The notes under the pieces: generated by a model
The model's database searches: none
Told to the model about the DNA's origin: nothing
The model's input: only the letters and a program-made list of their open reading frames with translations
Shown: piece after piece, positions 44,444 through 52,922 of the stretch
How the letters are laid out: every line of letters begins with the position of its first letter
Position numbering within the stretch: position 1 is the stretch's first letter
Program-made: the position numbers and the translations under genes
NCBI RefSeq assembly: GCF_001665685.1
Contig: NZ_LZTB01000032.1
Span: forward strand, 1-63,161
Reading direction: 5' to 3'
DNA length: 63,161 bases
From: Mycobacterium sp. 852013-50091_SCH5140682
GTDB taxonomy: Bacteria > Actinomycetota > Actinomycetes > Mycobacteriales > Mycobacteriaceae

Positions 44444-45325
44444 TCAGTTGGCTTGGTATATCCACGGATGTCGCGGCAGCGCTGCCGGGTCGAACTCGGC
44501 CAGCATGCCCTGCACGGTGGTGGCCGTATATCCCAGCGACGCGCTGATTTCTGCCAGGGCCCGGTCGACGCCGATCTCGCCGAGGGTCACCGCGCCGTCG
44601 CGTTTGGCCAGCCGGGCACCGTCCTCGTTGAGTACCAGCGGCACGTGGGCATACGTCGGTTCGGGGTAGCCCAGCAGCCGGGCCAGGTAGGCCTGCCGTG
44701 GCGCGGAACTCAGCAGATCGTCACCGCGCACCACCTGGTCGATGCCGCTCGCGGCGTCATCGACCACCACGGAGAGGTTGTAGGCGGTGACCCCGTCGCC
44801 GCGGCGTACGACGAAATCGTCGACGATGCCGGTGTAGGAGCCGTGCACGAGGTCGGTGACGGTTCCGACGAACGTGTCGGTGCGCAGCCGCAAGGCCGGT
44901 GGACGGCCGGTTTCGGCGCGCCGGGCTTGGCGTTCGGCATCGGTCAGGTCCCGGCAGGTGCCCGGGTAGGCACCCTGCGGCGCGTGCGGGGCCTGCGGCG
45001 CTTGGGCAATATCCCTTCTGCTGCAATAACATTCGTAGAGTCGGCCGTCGTCGCGCAGCGCATCGATGACCGCGTCGTACCGCTCGCGGTGTCCCGTCTG
45101 CCATTCGACTGGGCCGTCCCACGTCAATCCGATGGCCGCCAGATCGTCGACCTGGCGGTGTCCGATCTCGCTGAACGTGCGGTCGTCGAGATCCTCGACC
45201 CGCAGCAGGAACCGGCGTCCCGTCGACCGCGCGAACAACCACGCCAGCACGGCGGTACGCAGATTGCCGATGTGCAGATCGGCCGACGGGCTCGGTGCAA
45301 ACCGTCCGGCGGGGTCGAGGCTCAC
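44444..45325 (-). CDS. gluQ: Glutamyl-Q tRNA(Asp) synthetase
   Basis: This protein of 293 residues is a truncated glutamyl-tRNA synthetase lacking the anticodon-binding domain. It has the HIGH-like motif FAPSPSADLHIGN, the zinc ligands CYC, Tyr and Cys (ECYCSR ... AYPGTC) and a degenerate KMSKS loop (RLAKRDGA). GluQ-RS attaches glutamate to queuosine at position 34 of tRNA-Asp, not to a tRNA 3' end. That makes sense only if the cell has queuosine-modified tRNA, in line with the tgt gene at 38351. The start is GTG. The 3' end is 44 bases from the ABC transporter start. Confidence 0.92.
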   Translation of the reverse strand: MSLDPAGRFAPSPSADLHIGNLRTAVLAWLFARSTGRRFLLRVEDLDDRTFSEIGHRQVDDLAAIGLTWDGPVEWQTGHRERYDAVIDALRDDGRLYECYCSRRDIAQAPQAPHAPQGAYPGTCRDLTDAERQARRAETGRPPALRLRTDTFVGTVTDLVHGSYTGIVDDFVVRRGDGVTAYNLSVVVDDAASGIDQVVRGDDLLSSAPRQAYLARLLGYPEPTYAHVPLVLNEDGARLAKRDGAVTLGEIGVDRALAEISASLGYTATTVQGMLAEFDPAALPRHPWIYQAN

Positions 45326-45338
45326 GCCCGCAATCTAG

Positions 45339-45707
45339 CTAACGGCGCTCCCACGGCGGCGCTTCGCCCATCTTCTTGTAGTACTTCGCCAGGTGGCTCT
45401 TCACGCGGTCGACGTCGTCCTTCGGGATGTCGATACCGCCCCGTGCGCCGTCCATGATCCCGCCGGCGGCCATCACACCCCGCGGGACGGCTTCGAGCTT
45501 GCCGCCGACCACGTCGGCGATCAGCAGCTTGTAGGCCGTGAAGTTATTCTTGGCGTCCTTGTCGTACCAGACGTGCGCGTCGCGGTATTTCGCGTTGGGT
45601 TCGTCCTGCGCGTCGGCCCACTTGCGGACTCGTTTGTCGGCGGCGTCGCCGTCCCATTCGCGGTCCCGGTCGGCGAGCGGCAGATCCTGAAATGCTGTCA
45701 CAGACAT
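45339..45707 (-). CDS. Small protein related to a phage prohead-protease-associated domain
   Basis: This is a 122-residue, soluble, charged protein. It has the pattern WDGDAADKRVRKWA, YDKDAKNNFTAYKLLIADVVGGKLEAVPRGV, GARGGIDIP and HLAKYYKKMGEAPPW. I recognise the same layout in N-terminal or stand-alone domains encoded next to or fused with prohead proteases in tailed phages. Nothing else phage-like surrounds it, so this is likely a domesticated or orphan copy. The function is unknown. It lies directly upstream of gluQ on the same strand (13-base gap) and may be co-transcribed with it. Confidence 0.7.
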   Translation of the reverse strand: MSVTAFQDLPLADRDREWDGDAADKRVRKWADAQDEPNAKYRDAHVWYDKDAKNNFTAYKLLIADVVGGKLEAVPRGVMAAGGIMDGARGGIDIPKDDVDRVKSHLAKYYKKMGEAPPWERR

Positions 45708-45762
45708 GCAGGTGGCATGCCCGATGACCGCGGGCCGTAAACGGGGTCGCTAGCGTCGGAGC

Positions 45763-47082
45763 ATGACTGAGCGACGCATCAGCGGTGGGACAGTCCGAGT
45801 CGAGGAACACGACGGCGTCGTGCGGGCCCGCGGCATCCCATACGGCCGCGCGACACGGTTCCAGCCCGCGCAGCCGGCGTCATGGTCACGGGTGCACGAC
45901 GCCACACGACGGGGCGCGGCGTGCCCGCAGCCGCCGTCACGGCTCGCGTGGGTGACAGGGTCGGTGCTCGACGGGCTGTCGACGAGCGAAGACTGCCTGG
46001 TCGTCACCGTCACCGCACCCGCGGACGCCGACGGTCTGCCGGTCATGGTGTGGTTCCACGGCGGCGCATATGTCTCGGGCAGCGGCGAATCACCCAAGTA
46101 CGACGCAGGCAGGCTGGTCCGTGACGGCGACGTGGTCGTGGTCAACGTCAGCTACCGGCTGGGCATCTTCGGCTACCTCGCACCGGCCGGGGCGCAGGCC
46201 GAGGACAACCTCGGCCTGCGCGACCAGATCCTGGCGTTGCGGTGGGTACGCGACAACATCGCGGTGTTCGGTGGCGACCCGGCCAACGTGACGGCGTTCG
46301 GCCAGTCGGCAGGCGGGGATTCTGTGTGGTCGCTGATGCTGGCCCGCGAGGCGGAAGGACTGTTCCACCGGGCCATTGTGCAGAGCGCCCCGTTGGGGCT
46401 CCGCACGCGAGGAGGACAAGATTGGCTCCGCACGCGAGGAGGACAAGATTGGCTCCGCGGGGATCGCGATGCCCTGGCCCAGGCCATGGCGGAAGCCATG
46501 GCCACGGCGCTGGGCGGGGCCAGCCCCGCTGCCGCGACAATTGAGCAGCTGCTGGCGGCCGAAGCCGAGGCGATCACCGCGGCCCAAGCGTTCGGCCAGC
46601 TCAGCGGTATGCCGTTCGCGCCGCTCCTCGGTCGTCGGCCCCTGCCCGACGCGGCCGACGTGCCCGGTCGCCTGGCCGACGCCGCCGGGCGTGTCGAGCT
46701 GCTCGTCGGCTACACGCGCGACGATGCGGCGCCGTTCGTGACGACCTTCGGCCAAGCCATCGACGTCGCCTCGACCGAGGCATTGACCAAATTGTTTTTC
46801 GCTGCACCCGCCGAGCAGCTCGCCGAAACCTGGACGCGGCACGGCGGCCGCGCCGCGTCCTACCGCTTCGACTGGGCTCCCGCGCACGCCCCGGTCGGCG
46901 CGTGCCACTGCATGGAGTTGCCCTTCTTGTTCGGGTCGACGCAGGTTTGGGCCGACGCGGAGATGCTGGGCCCGGACCGGGTGATCGACGAGGCGTTGGG
47001 ACGTGAACTACGGACCCGCTGGGCCCAGTTCGCGCATCGCGGCGTCGAATCCCTCCCCGCCGGGCCGCTGGTGTTCGGTTAG
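45763..47082 (+). CDS. Type-B carboxylesterase with a 9-residue internal duplication
   Basis: This 439-residue alpha/beta hydrolase has the carboxylesterase signatures EDCLVVTV, MVWFHGGAYVSGSG (oxyanion hole), and the nucleophile elbow FGQSAGGDS. The likely catalytic His is in APVGACHCMELPF. It is cytoplasmic, with no signal peptide. Shortly after the nucleophile, the segment LRTRGGQDW occurs twice in a row because of a 27-bp tandem duplication (46397-46450). Family members run to about 480-500 residues, so this one is short. p-Nitrobenzyl-esterase-like ester hydrolysis is expected; the duplication falls next to the active-site entrance and could impair folding. Confidence 0.85.
   Translation: MTERRISGGTVRVEEHDGVVRARGIPYGRATRFQPAQPASWSRVHDATRRGAACPQPPSRLAWVTGSVLDGLSTSEDCLVVTVTAPADADGLPVMVWFHGGAYVSGSGESPKYDAGRLVRDGDVVVVNVSYRLGIFGYLAPAGAQAEDNLGLRDQILALRWVRDNIAVFGGDPANVTAFGQSAGGDSVWSLMLAREAEGLFHRAIVQSAPLGLRTRGGQDWLRTRGGQDWLRGDRDALAQAMAEAMATALGGASPAAATIEQLLAAEAEAITAAQAFGQLSGMPFAPLLGRRPLPDAADVPGRLADAAGRVELLVGYTRDDAAPFVTTFGQAIDVASTEALTKLFFAAPAEQLAETWTRHGGRAASYRFDWAPAHAPVGACHCMELPFLFGSTQVWADAEMLGPDRVIDEALGRELRTRWAQFAHRGVESLPAGPLVFG
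46397..46450 (+). repeat. 27-bp perfect tandem duplication inside the carboxylesterase
   Basis: Two identical 27-base units (46397-46423 and 46424-46450) begin GGCTCCGCACGCGAGG and end GACAAGATT. An 8-base partial third copy (GGCTCCGC) starts at 46451. The unit is a multiple of three, so the reading frame is kept. Confidence 0.95.
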
Positions 47083-47085
47083 CTT

Positions 47086-47136
47086 GGGCGCACCCTCCGC
47101 GATTGTGAATCCTCTGCGAGATTCAGCGCCCTTTTT
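47086..47136. terminator. Intrinsic terminator between convergent esterase and ligC2
   Basis: An inner hairpin GAAT-CTC/GAG-ATTC (47107-47124, one bulged C) and flanking GGGCGC (47086-47091)/GCGCCC (47126-47131) lead into TTTTT at 47132-47136. The U-tract serves the plus-strand esterase. Confidence 0.6.
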
Positions 47137-47146
47137 CGCACCAGCT

Positions 47147-48220
47147 TCACGCTCGCGGCGCGCGCAACCCCGGCACGATGTCGCTCAGCTGGAACGTCAC
47201 CGGCTGATCCAGCTGCGCGTACGTGCATGACCGTGGATCCCGGTCGGGCCGCCACCGGTTGAACTGCGCAGTGTGCCGGAACCGTCGTCCTTCCATGTGG
47301 TCGTAACGCACCTCGACGACACGCTCGGGTCGCAGCGGCACGAACGACAGATCCTTGCCCGCGTTCCAGCGTGAACCCCCGTAGCGGCGCAGTGCCTCGG
47401 CGTCCACATGCGCGGCCCAGTTCCATGGGTGGCCCTCGAAATCGGTGACCAGAGGCTGCAATTCGTTGAACAGCTCACGGCGTTTGGCCATCGGGAAAGC
47501 CCCGATGACGCCGACAGACGCCAGCGAGCCGTCGTCGTCATACAGGCCGAGCAGCAGCGAGCCGATCGCGTCGGGTCCCGACTTGTGCAGGCGGTAGCCC
47601 GCCACCACACAGTCAGCGGTGCGCTGGTGCTTGACCTTGAACATCACCCGTTTGTCCGGTTGGTAGGCGAGGTCAAGTGGTTTGGCCACCACGCCGTCCA
47701 GCCCGGCGCCCTCGAACTCGGCGAACCACCGTTGCGCGGTCGGCAGGTCGGTGGTCGCCGGGGTCAGGTGGATCGACGGTCCGCATTCGGCCAGGGCGTC
47801 GACCAGGGCGGCGCGCCGATCGGTGAACGGGCGCCCGGTGTAGTCCTCATCGCCGAGGGCGAGCAGATCGAAGGCGATGAACACAGCCGGGGTCTGCTCG
47901 GCCAGCAGACGCACCCGGCTCGCGGCCGGGTGCAACCGCAGTTGCAACGCTTCGAAGTCCAGACCGTTGCCGGTGGGCAGGACGATCTCCCCGTCGATCA
48001 CACACCGCCGAGGCAGTTCGGCTGTCGCGGCTGCGACCAGTTCCGGGAAATACCGCGTGAGCGGGCGTTCGTTGCGGCTACCCCACTCGACCTCGTCCCC
48101 GTCGCGGAAGCAGATCGACCGGAAGCCGTCCCACTTCGGTTCGTACGACATGCCTGCGGGGATCTCGGCCAGCGATTTCGAGAGCATCGGGGAGACCGGA
48201 GGCATGACGGGCAGCTGCAT
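47147..48220 (-). CDS. ligC2: ATP-dependent DNA ligase, LigC type (LigC2)
   Basis: This 357-residue ligase consists of the minimal adenylation domain plus OB domain. The nucleotidyl lysine is Lys29 in motif I (EPKWDGFR), motif III is FIAFDLLAL, motif IV is LDGVVAKPL, and motif V is VMFKVKHQRTADC. M. smegmatis has two LigC paralogues beside Prim-PolC (as I recall LigC1 MSMEG_6302, LigC2 MSMEG_6304), which act in base-excision-type repair of short gaps. This copy is transcribed away from the LigC1-PrimPolC pair, across a 47-base gap, so it is called LigC2 by position. Confidence 0.88.
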   Translation of the reverse strand: MQLPVMPPVSPMLSKSLAEIPAGMSYEPKWDGFRSICFRDGDEVEWGSRNERPLTRYFPELVAAATAELPRRCVIDGEIVLPTGNGLDFEALQLRLHPAASRVRLLAEQTPAVFIAFDLLALGDEDYTGRPFTDRRAALVDALAECGPSIHLTPATTDLPTAQRWFAEFEGAGLDGVVAKPLDLAYQPDKRVMFKVKHQRTADCVVAGYRLHKSGPDAIGSLLLGLYDDDGSLASVGVIGAFPMAKRRELFNELQPLVTDFEGHPWNWAAHVDAEALRRYGGSRWNAGKDLSFVPLRPERVVEVRYDHMEGRRFRHTAQFNRWRPDRDPRSCTYAQLDQPVTFQLSDIVPGLRAPRA

Positions 48221-48267
48221 TGCTTCATTGTCGATGACATTGCCCGGGTTCCCGGGTCTACGTGAGT

Positions 48268-49374
48268 ATGGAACCTGTGGACCTACCTGTGATGCCGCCG
48301 CTTGAACCCATGTTGGCCAAGGCTCAGGTGAAAGTTCCCGATGACCCCGAGGTCTGGTCGTACGAACCGAAGTGGGACGGCTTCCGGGCGCTGGTCTTTC
48401 GTGACGGCGACGACGTGACGCTGCAGTCCCGTAGCGGCAAGGACCTCGGCCGGTACTTTCCCGAGCTGCTCGACGCGCTGCGCGACGAGCTCGTCGACCG
48501 GTGTGTGCTCGACGGCGAAGTGGTCGTGCCGCGCGAGATCAGTGCGGACACGAGGAGCAATACGGCAGCCAGTCGCATCCGGCTCGATTGGGAGTCGTTG
48601 TCGCAGCGCATCCACCCCGCCGAATCCCGGATCCGCATGCTCGCCGAGCAGACGCCCGCGCACTTCATCGGTTTCGACGCGCTCGCGACGAGTGAGAAGT
48701 CATTGCTCGACGAGTCGTTCCGGATCCGGCGCGAAGCCCTCATCGATGCCGTCACCGAAAAACAGTGGTGTCACGTCACCCGCACCACCGAGGATCCCGC
48801 CGTGGGTACCGAATGGCTCAAGACCTTCGAGGGTGCCGGGCTCGACGGTGTGATCGCCAAGCGGCTCGACGGGCTCTACCTGCCCGGCAAGCGGGAGATG
48901 GTCAAGGTCAAACATCACCGCGACGCCGACTGCGTGGCCATCGGCTATCGCATCCACAAGAGCGGCGAAGGCGTCGGGTCGATCCTGCTGGGCTTGTACG
49001 GCGACGACGGCGAGCTCCAAATGGTCGGTGGCGCAGCGTCGTTCACCGCCAAAGACCGGCTGAAGCTGCTGGCCGACCTGGAACCGCTGCGCGAGGGCGA
49101 CGAAGTGCGGGAAGGTGATCCGAGCCGGTGGAACTCGGCGGCGGACAAGCGCTGGATTCCGGTGCGCCCCGAACGGGTATGTGAGGTGGCGTATGACCAG
49201 ATGGAGGGAAACACCATGCACGCACAGAGGTTTCGGCACGCGGTGAAATTCCTCCGGTGGCGGCCTGACCGGGAACCGGCCAGCTGCACGTTCGACCAGC
49301 TCGACGTGCCGCTCAGTTACGACCTTTACGACGTCCTGGAGAAGAGCGGGGCGAGCGAAGCGACGGGGGGATAA
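48268..49374 (+). CDS. ligC1: ATP-dependent DNA ligase, LigC type (LigC1)
   Basis: This ligase of 368 residues has motif I EPKWDGFR with Lys35, motif III FIGFDALAT, motif IV LDGVIAKRL and motif V MVKVKHHRDADC. It forms an operon with the Prim-PolC gene five bases downstream, the arrangement reported for M. smegmatis LigC1, whose partner polymerase fills short gaps before sealing. A segment after GEVVVPREI (about residues 90-105, SADTRSNTAASRIR) looks like a small insertion relative to LigC2. The ATG at 48268 or the GTG at 48262 may start translation. Confidence 0.88.
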   Translation: MEPVDLPVMPPLEPMLAKAQVKVPDDPEVWSYEPKWDGFRALVFRDGDDVTLQSRSGKDLGRYFPELLDALRDELVDRCVLDGEVVVPREISADTRSNTAASRIRLDWESLSQRIHPAESRIRMLAEQTPAHFIGFDALATSEKSLLDESFRIRREALIDAVTEKQWCHVTRTTEDPAVGTEWLKTFEGAGLDGVIAKRLDGLYLPGKREMVKVKHHRDADCVAIGYRIHKSGEGVGSILLGLYGDDGELQMVGGAASFTAKDRLKLLADLEPLREGDEVREGDPSRWNSAADKRWIPVRPERVCEVAYDQMEGNTMHAQRFRHAVKFLRWRPDREPASCTFDQLDVPLSYDLYDVLEKSGASEATGG

Positions 49375-49379
49375 TTGAG

Positions 49380-50426
49380 ATGGCAACGGCCGCAACCGAA
49401 CTCGACGTCGACGGCATCAAGGTCCGGTTCACCAACCCGGACAAGGTGTACTTCCCGAAGCTGGGCAAGGACGGCACCAAGGGCAAGCTGATGGATTACT
49501 ACCTGTCCGTCGCGGACCGCATGGTGGCCCTGCTCAAAGACCGCCCCACGCATCTGCAGCGGTTTCCCGACGGCATCGAGGGCGAGGAGATCTATCAGAA
49601 GCGGGTGCCGCAGAAGCATCCCGACTATCTGCAGACGTGCCGCGTCACCTTCCCGTCCGGCCGCACCGCCGACGCTCTGAAGGTCACGCATCCGGCCGCC
49701 ATCGCCTGGGCCGCCCAGATGGGCACCGTGACACTGCATCCGTGGCAGGTGCGCTGCCCCGACACCGAGCATCCCGACGAGCTGCGCATCGACCTGGACC
49801 CGCAACCGGGCACCGGCTTCAAAGAAGCCAGGACCATCGCGTGCGATGTGCTCAAGCCGCTGCTCGACGAGCTCGGCCTGGTCGGCTACCCGAAGACTTC
49901 GGGCGGCCGTGGTGTGCACGTGTTCCTGCGGATCAAGACCGACTGGGATTTCATCGAAGTGCGCCGGGCCGGGATCGCGTTGGCGCGGGAAGTGGAACGT
50001 CGCGCACCCGATGCGGTGACCACGTCGTGGTGGAAGGAAGAGCGGGGCGAGCGGTTGTTCATCGACTACAACCAGAACGCCCGCGACCGCACCTTCGCGT
50101 CGGCGTACTCGGCCCGCAAGACCCCGATCGCGACGGTGTCCACACCGCTGAGCTGGGCCGAGCTGCGCGACGCCGACCCCGATGACTACACCATCGCGAC
50201 TGTGCCGGATTTCCTTGCCGGACGCGATGATCCGTGGGCCGGGATCGACGACGACAAGCAATCCCTGCAACCTTTGCTGGATATGGTCGCCGCCGACGAG
50301 GAGCGTGGCCTCGGGGATCTGCCATACCCGCCGAGTTACCCGAAGATGCCGGGCGAGCCGCCGCGGGTGCAGCCGAGCAAGAAGGTGGCCGCGCACTGGG
50401 ACGAGGACGGCAACCGCCGCGAGTAG
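49380..50426 (+). CDS. Primase-polymerase C (archaeo-eukaryotic primase-type repair polymerase)
   Basis: This 348-residue protein is a stand-alone homologue of the LigD polymerase domain. Catalytic aspartates 138 and 140 are in LRIDLDPQPG, His180 in TSGGRGVHVF, and the third acid region is FIDYNQNARDRTFASAYSAR. Prim-PolC of mycobacteria is reported to fill short DNA gaps, preferring ribonucleotides, and to work with LigC1. The ATG follows the ligC1 stop by five bases. No Ku gene is near, consistent with excision repair more than end joining. Confidence 0.9.
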   Translation: MATAATELDVDGIKVRFTNPDKVYFPKLGKDGTKGKLMDYYLSVADRMVALLKDRPTHLQRFPDGIEGEEIYQKRVPQKHPDYLQTCRVTFPSGRTADALKVTHPAAIAWAAQMGTVTLHPWQVRCPDTEHPDELRIDLDPQPGTGFKEARTIACDVLKPLLDELGLVGYPKTSGGRGVHVFLRIKTDWDFIEVRRAGIALAREVERRAPDAVTTSWWKEERGERLFIDYNQNARDRTFASAYSARKTPIATVSTPLSWAELRDADPDDYTIATVPDFLAGRDDPWAGIDDDKQSLQPLLDMVAADEERGLGDLPYPPSYPKMPGEPPRVQPSKKVAAHWDEDGNRRE

Positions 50427-50436
50427 ATTGGGCGGC

Positions 50437-51003
50437 CTACCTCGTGAGCATCAAGTCGAGGAACCGCTCCTGGCGGTCGGAGTCGGTCAGCTGTGCCGTC
50501 GAGTCGACGAGATGCAGCATGCCGATGCCCGCGGCGAAGGTGGACTCGGCGCGCAGTTGCGCCTCCTCGGCGCTGAACCCGTAATCCTGGTACGCCTTGC
50601 CCACTGCGTGCAGCACCCGCACGTCAGCGGCCCGCACGTTGGCCGCGGCCACCTCGTCGGAGCGTGCCCACTCCCGCATGGCGCGCTCCAACGTCCAGTG
50701 CTGTGGGCTCAGAAGCGCTGACATCATCTTCGACAACCGCTCGCGCGGCGGCAGGTTCTCCAGCTGGGCCAGCGAGCGGCGGTCGTTCTCCAGGAACGTG
50801 TTCCAGGACGCCACCAGCGCCGAGCGGTAGCCGTCCATATCGGTGAAGTGCCAGTAGAAGCTGCCGCGTGTCGCTCCGACCTGTTGGCAGAGGCGCTCGA
50901 TCTTCAGCGCCCGCATCCCGTCGGCGGCCAGCAGGGCGTAGCCGGCCTGCAGCCAGTCGTCGGCGGTCAAGGTGCCGGGTGTGCCCTTGCGTGCACCTGC
51001 CAT
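50437..51003 (-). CDS. TetR-family transcriptional regulator
   Basis: This is a 188-residue regulator with an N-terminal helix-turn-helix (about residues 12-58, LKIERLCQQVGATRGSFYWHFTDMDGYRSAL). The ligand domain is short and ends with DRQERFLDLML. It is divergent from the beta-lactamase-like gene across a 79-base gap that carries two nested inverted repeats, so it probably represses that gene and itself. The ligand is unknown. It is tail-to-tail with the Prim-PolC gene, ten bases apart. Confidence 0.87.
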   Translation of the reverse strand: MAGARKGTPGTLTADDWLQAGYALLAADGMRALKIERLCQQVGATRGSFYWHFTDMDGYRSALVASWNTFLENDRRSLAQLENLPPRERLSKMMSALLSPQHWTLERAMREWARSDEVAAANVRAADVRVLHAVGKAYQDYGFSAEEAQLRAESTFAAGIGMLHLVDSTAQLTDSDRQERFLDLMLTR

Positions 51004-51068
51004 GGCAATCAGGTTATGCCGCGCGAGTCAAGATCGGCAGAATCGCTCCCGCCGATCGCGGATTGCCA
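51003..51068. promoter_or_regulatory. Nested inverted repeats in the tetR / beta-lactamase-like divergent promoter
   Basis: Outer arms TGGCAATC (51003-51010) and GATTGCCA (51061-51068) are perfectly complementary, as are the inner arms GATCGGC (51032-51038) and GCCGATC (51051-51057). The element spans the whole intergenic gap and is a natural candidate for TetR operator sites. Confidence 0.45.
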
Positions 51069-51082
51069 GCAAGGTGGGCGGT

Positions 51083-52360
51083 ATGACGCGTGAAGATCTG
51101 CTCCGCCCCGGCGATGGCCTGCCCCGCGGGGTCTCCGGAGCCGCCGATCCCCGGTTCGCCACCGCGGTACGGGTCTTCTCCGAACTGTTCCCGGGCAAGC
51201 GATTCGGCGGTGGCGCGCTGTGCGTGCACATCGACGGCGAACCGGTCGTCGACGTGTGGACCGGATGGGCCGACCGCGCGGGCGAGCAGTTGTGGACCGC
51301 TGACACCGGCGCGATGGTGTTCTCAGCGACCAAGGGCGTGGCGACGACGGTGATCCACCGGCTGGCCGATCGCGGTCTGATCGACTACGACATGCCGATG
51401 GCCGAGTACTGGCCGGCGTTCGGAGCCAAAGGCAAGCAGGACATCACAGTTCGCGATGTCCTGCGCCACCGCTCCGGGCTGTCGCACCTGCGCGGTGTAC
51501 GCAAGGAGGAACTGCTCGACCACGAACTCATGGAGGCCCGGTTGGCCGACGCGCGGGCCGATCATCTGCGGGGCCGGTCGGCGTACCACGCGTTGACCTA
51601 TGGCTGGCTGCTGTCGGGGCTGGCGCGGGCGGTGACCGGGAAAGGGATGCGGGAACTGATCCGCAGCGAGGTGGCCGCGCCGCTGGACACCGACGGGCTG
51701 CACCTCGGCAGGCCTCCGGCCGACGCCGCCACCCAGCCTGCGCAGATCCTGGTGCCGCAGAGTTCGCGCGGGGTTCCGTTGCTGGGCACCCTCGCCCCGC
51801 GGGTGGCGGGTATCCGGTTCTCCGGCCCGCTCGGAGCGATGTATTTTCCGGGCGTGCTGTCGCTGGTGCAGGGCGACACCCCGTTCCTCGACGGTGAGGT
51901 GCCCGGCGCCAACGGGGTTGTCACCGCGCGGGCGTTGTCGGCCATGTACGGCGCATTGGCCAACAGTGGCGCGATACACGGCCGTCAGTACCTCTCGACC
52001 GAACTGGTGCGCGACCTGGCCGGCAAGCCGAGCCTGTGGCCTGACCTCAACGTCGGTGTCCCGATGGCCTTCCACCTCGGGTATCACGGATCGCCGATTC
52101 CCGGTCTGCTGCACGGGTACGGGCACATCGGTCTGGGTGGCACCCTGGGCTGGGCCGACCCGGAGACGGCCAGCTCGTTCGGCTATGTGCACAACCGGCT
52201 ATTGACGCCGATGGTGCTCGACATGGCGGCGTTCGCCGCGCTGGCCCGTCCCATGCGGGTGGCGATCGAGGCAGCCCGGCACGCCGGGCCGATGATCGTG
52301 CCGGCTCAGGGCTCGGCCTTTCCTCAACCGCGGCGGCGCAGGGCCGTGACTCCTCGATAG
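51083..52360 (+). CDS. Serine hydrolase of the beta-lactamase/EstB family (LipE-like)
   Basis: This 425-residue protein has the class C beta-lactamase/esterase fold. The catalytic motif is SATKG (SxxK), the YxN-type motif is in YHALTYGWLLSGL, and GYGHIGLGG stands in for the KTG box. Mycobacterial members such as LipE act as esterases and rarely touch beta-lactams. There is no signal peptide, so a cytoplasmic esterase is expected. The ATG at 51083 begins the recognised N-terminus. The divergent TetR gene is its likely regulator. The 3' end overlaps the Gre-like gene by 37 bases. Confidence 0.87.
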   Translation: MTREDLLRPGDGLPRGVSGAADPRFATAVRVFSELFPGKRFGGGALCVHIDGEPVVDVWTGWADRAGEQLWTADTGAMVFSATKGVATTVIHRLADRGLIDYDMPMAEYWPAFGAKGKQDITVRDVLRHRSGLSHLRGVRKEELLDHELMEARLADARADHLRGRSAYHALTYGWLLSGLARAVTGKGMRELIRSEVAAPLDTDGLHLGRPPADAATQPAQILVPQSSRGVPLLGTLAPRVAGIRFSGPLGAMYFPGVLSLVQGDTPFLDGEVPGANGVVTARALSAMYGALANSGAIHGRQYLSTELVRDLAGKPSLWPDLNVGVPMAFHLGYHGSPIPGLLHGYGHIGLGGTLGWADPETASSFGYVHNRLLTPMVLDMAAFAALARPMRVAIEAARHAGPMIVPAQGSAFPQPRRRRAVTPR

Positions 52361-52818
52361 TTCGTGACGGGCTGGTGCAGCCCGTACGGCACCGCGGAGA
52401 CGAGGGTGACCGGAATCTGGTCACCGCTGGGAACCGAGTAGCAGCGGCGCTCGCCCGGGCGGGCCCCGAGGATCGCGGTGCCCAGCGGGGATTGCACCGA
52501 ATACACTTCCAGCTCACCGTATTCCGCGCCACGCACGCCGAGCAGGAACTCCTCGGTGTCGCCGTCGTCGTAGCGCACCGTCAACACCATGCCGGGTTCC
52601 GCGATACCGTCGTCCGGCGGATCCTCCCCGACGACGCAGTTGAGCAGCAGGTCGTGGATGTGCTGGATGCGGGCCTGGCGGGCGCGCTGGACGGCGACGC
52701 TGTTCTCATCGGAATCGGTGGCTGCCTCGGTCGCGATCAGCTCGCGTAGCGTGGCCAGCTCATGCTGCAGGCGGTCGTGGGCCTGCGGTGACATCCAAAC
52801 ACGTTGGCTGGTAGTCAT
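52324..52818 (-). CDS. GreA/GreB-family (Rnk-like) transcription factor
   Basis: This 164-residue protein has an N-terminal coiled-coil (residues about 12-60, AHDRLQHELATLRELIATEA) and a C-terminal FKBP-like domain with VLTVRYDDGDTEEFLLG and SPLGTAILGARPGERRCYSVPSG, as in Gre factors. It binds the RNA polymerase secondary channel. The coiled-coil tip lacks the obvious paired Asp-Glu of cleavage-active GreA and has ATDSDENSVAVQRARQ instead, so activity is uncertain. M. tuberculosis Rv3788 is a comparable accessory factor. AGGAGGAA precedes the ATG. It lies 105 bases downstream of the DadA-like gene. Confidence 0.85.
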   Translation of the reverse strand: MTTSQRVWMSPQAHDRLQHELATLRELIATEAATDSDENSVAVQRARQARIQHIHDLLLNCVVGEDPPDDGIAEPGMVLTVRYDDGDTEEFLLGVRGAEYGELEVYSVQSPLGTAILGARPGERRCYSVPSGDQIPVTLVSAVPYGLHQPVTNYRGVTALRRRG

Positions 52819-52922
52819 TTTGGTTCCTCCTGGTGGTGAAGCCTGTTTGTCGTCAGGGGCGGGACAGGGCACCGCCCCTGACGACGCGGTGGCCCACGGT
52901 GGGGCCGCGACGTGCTGAATTC

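Noticed and set aside
46397..46458. 27-bp tandem repeat as a CRISPR or IS footprint
   Set aside because: There are only two full copies, no spacers, no flanking cas genes or inverted terminal repeats; simple tandem duplication explains it.
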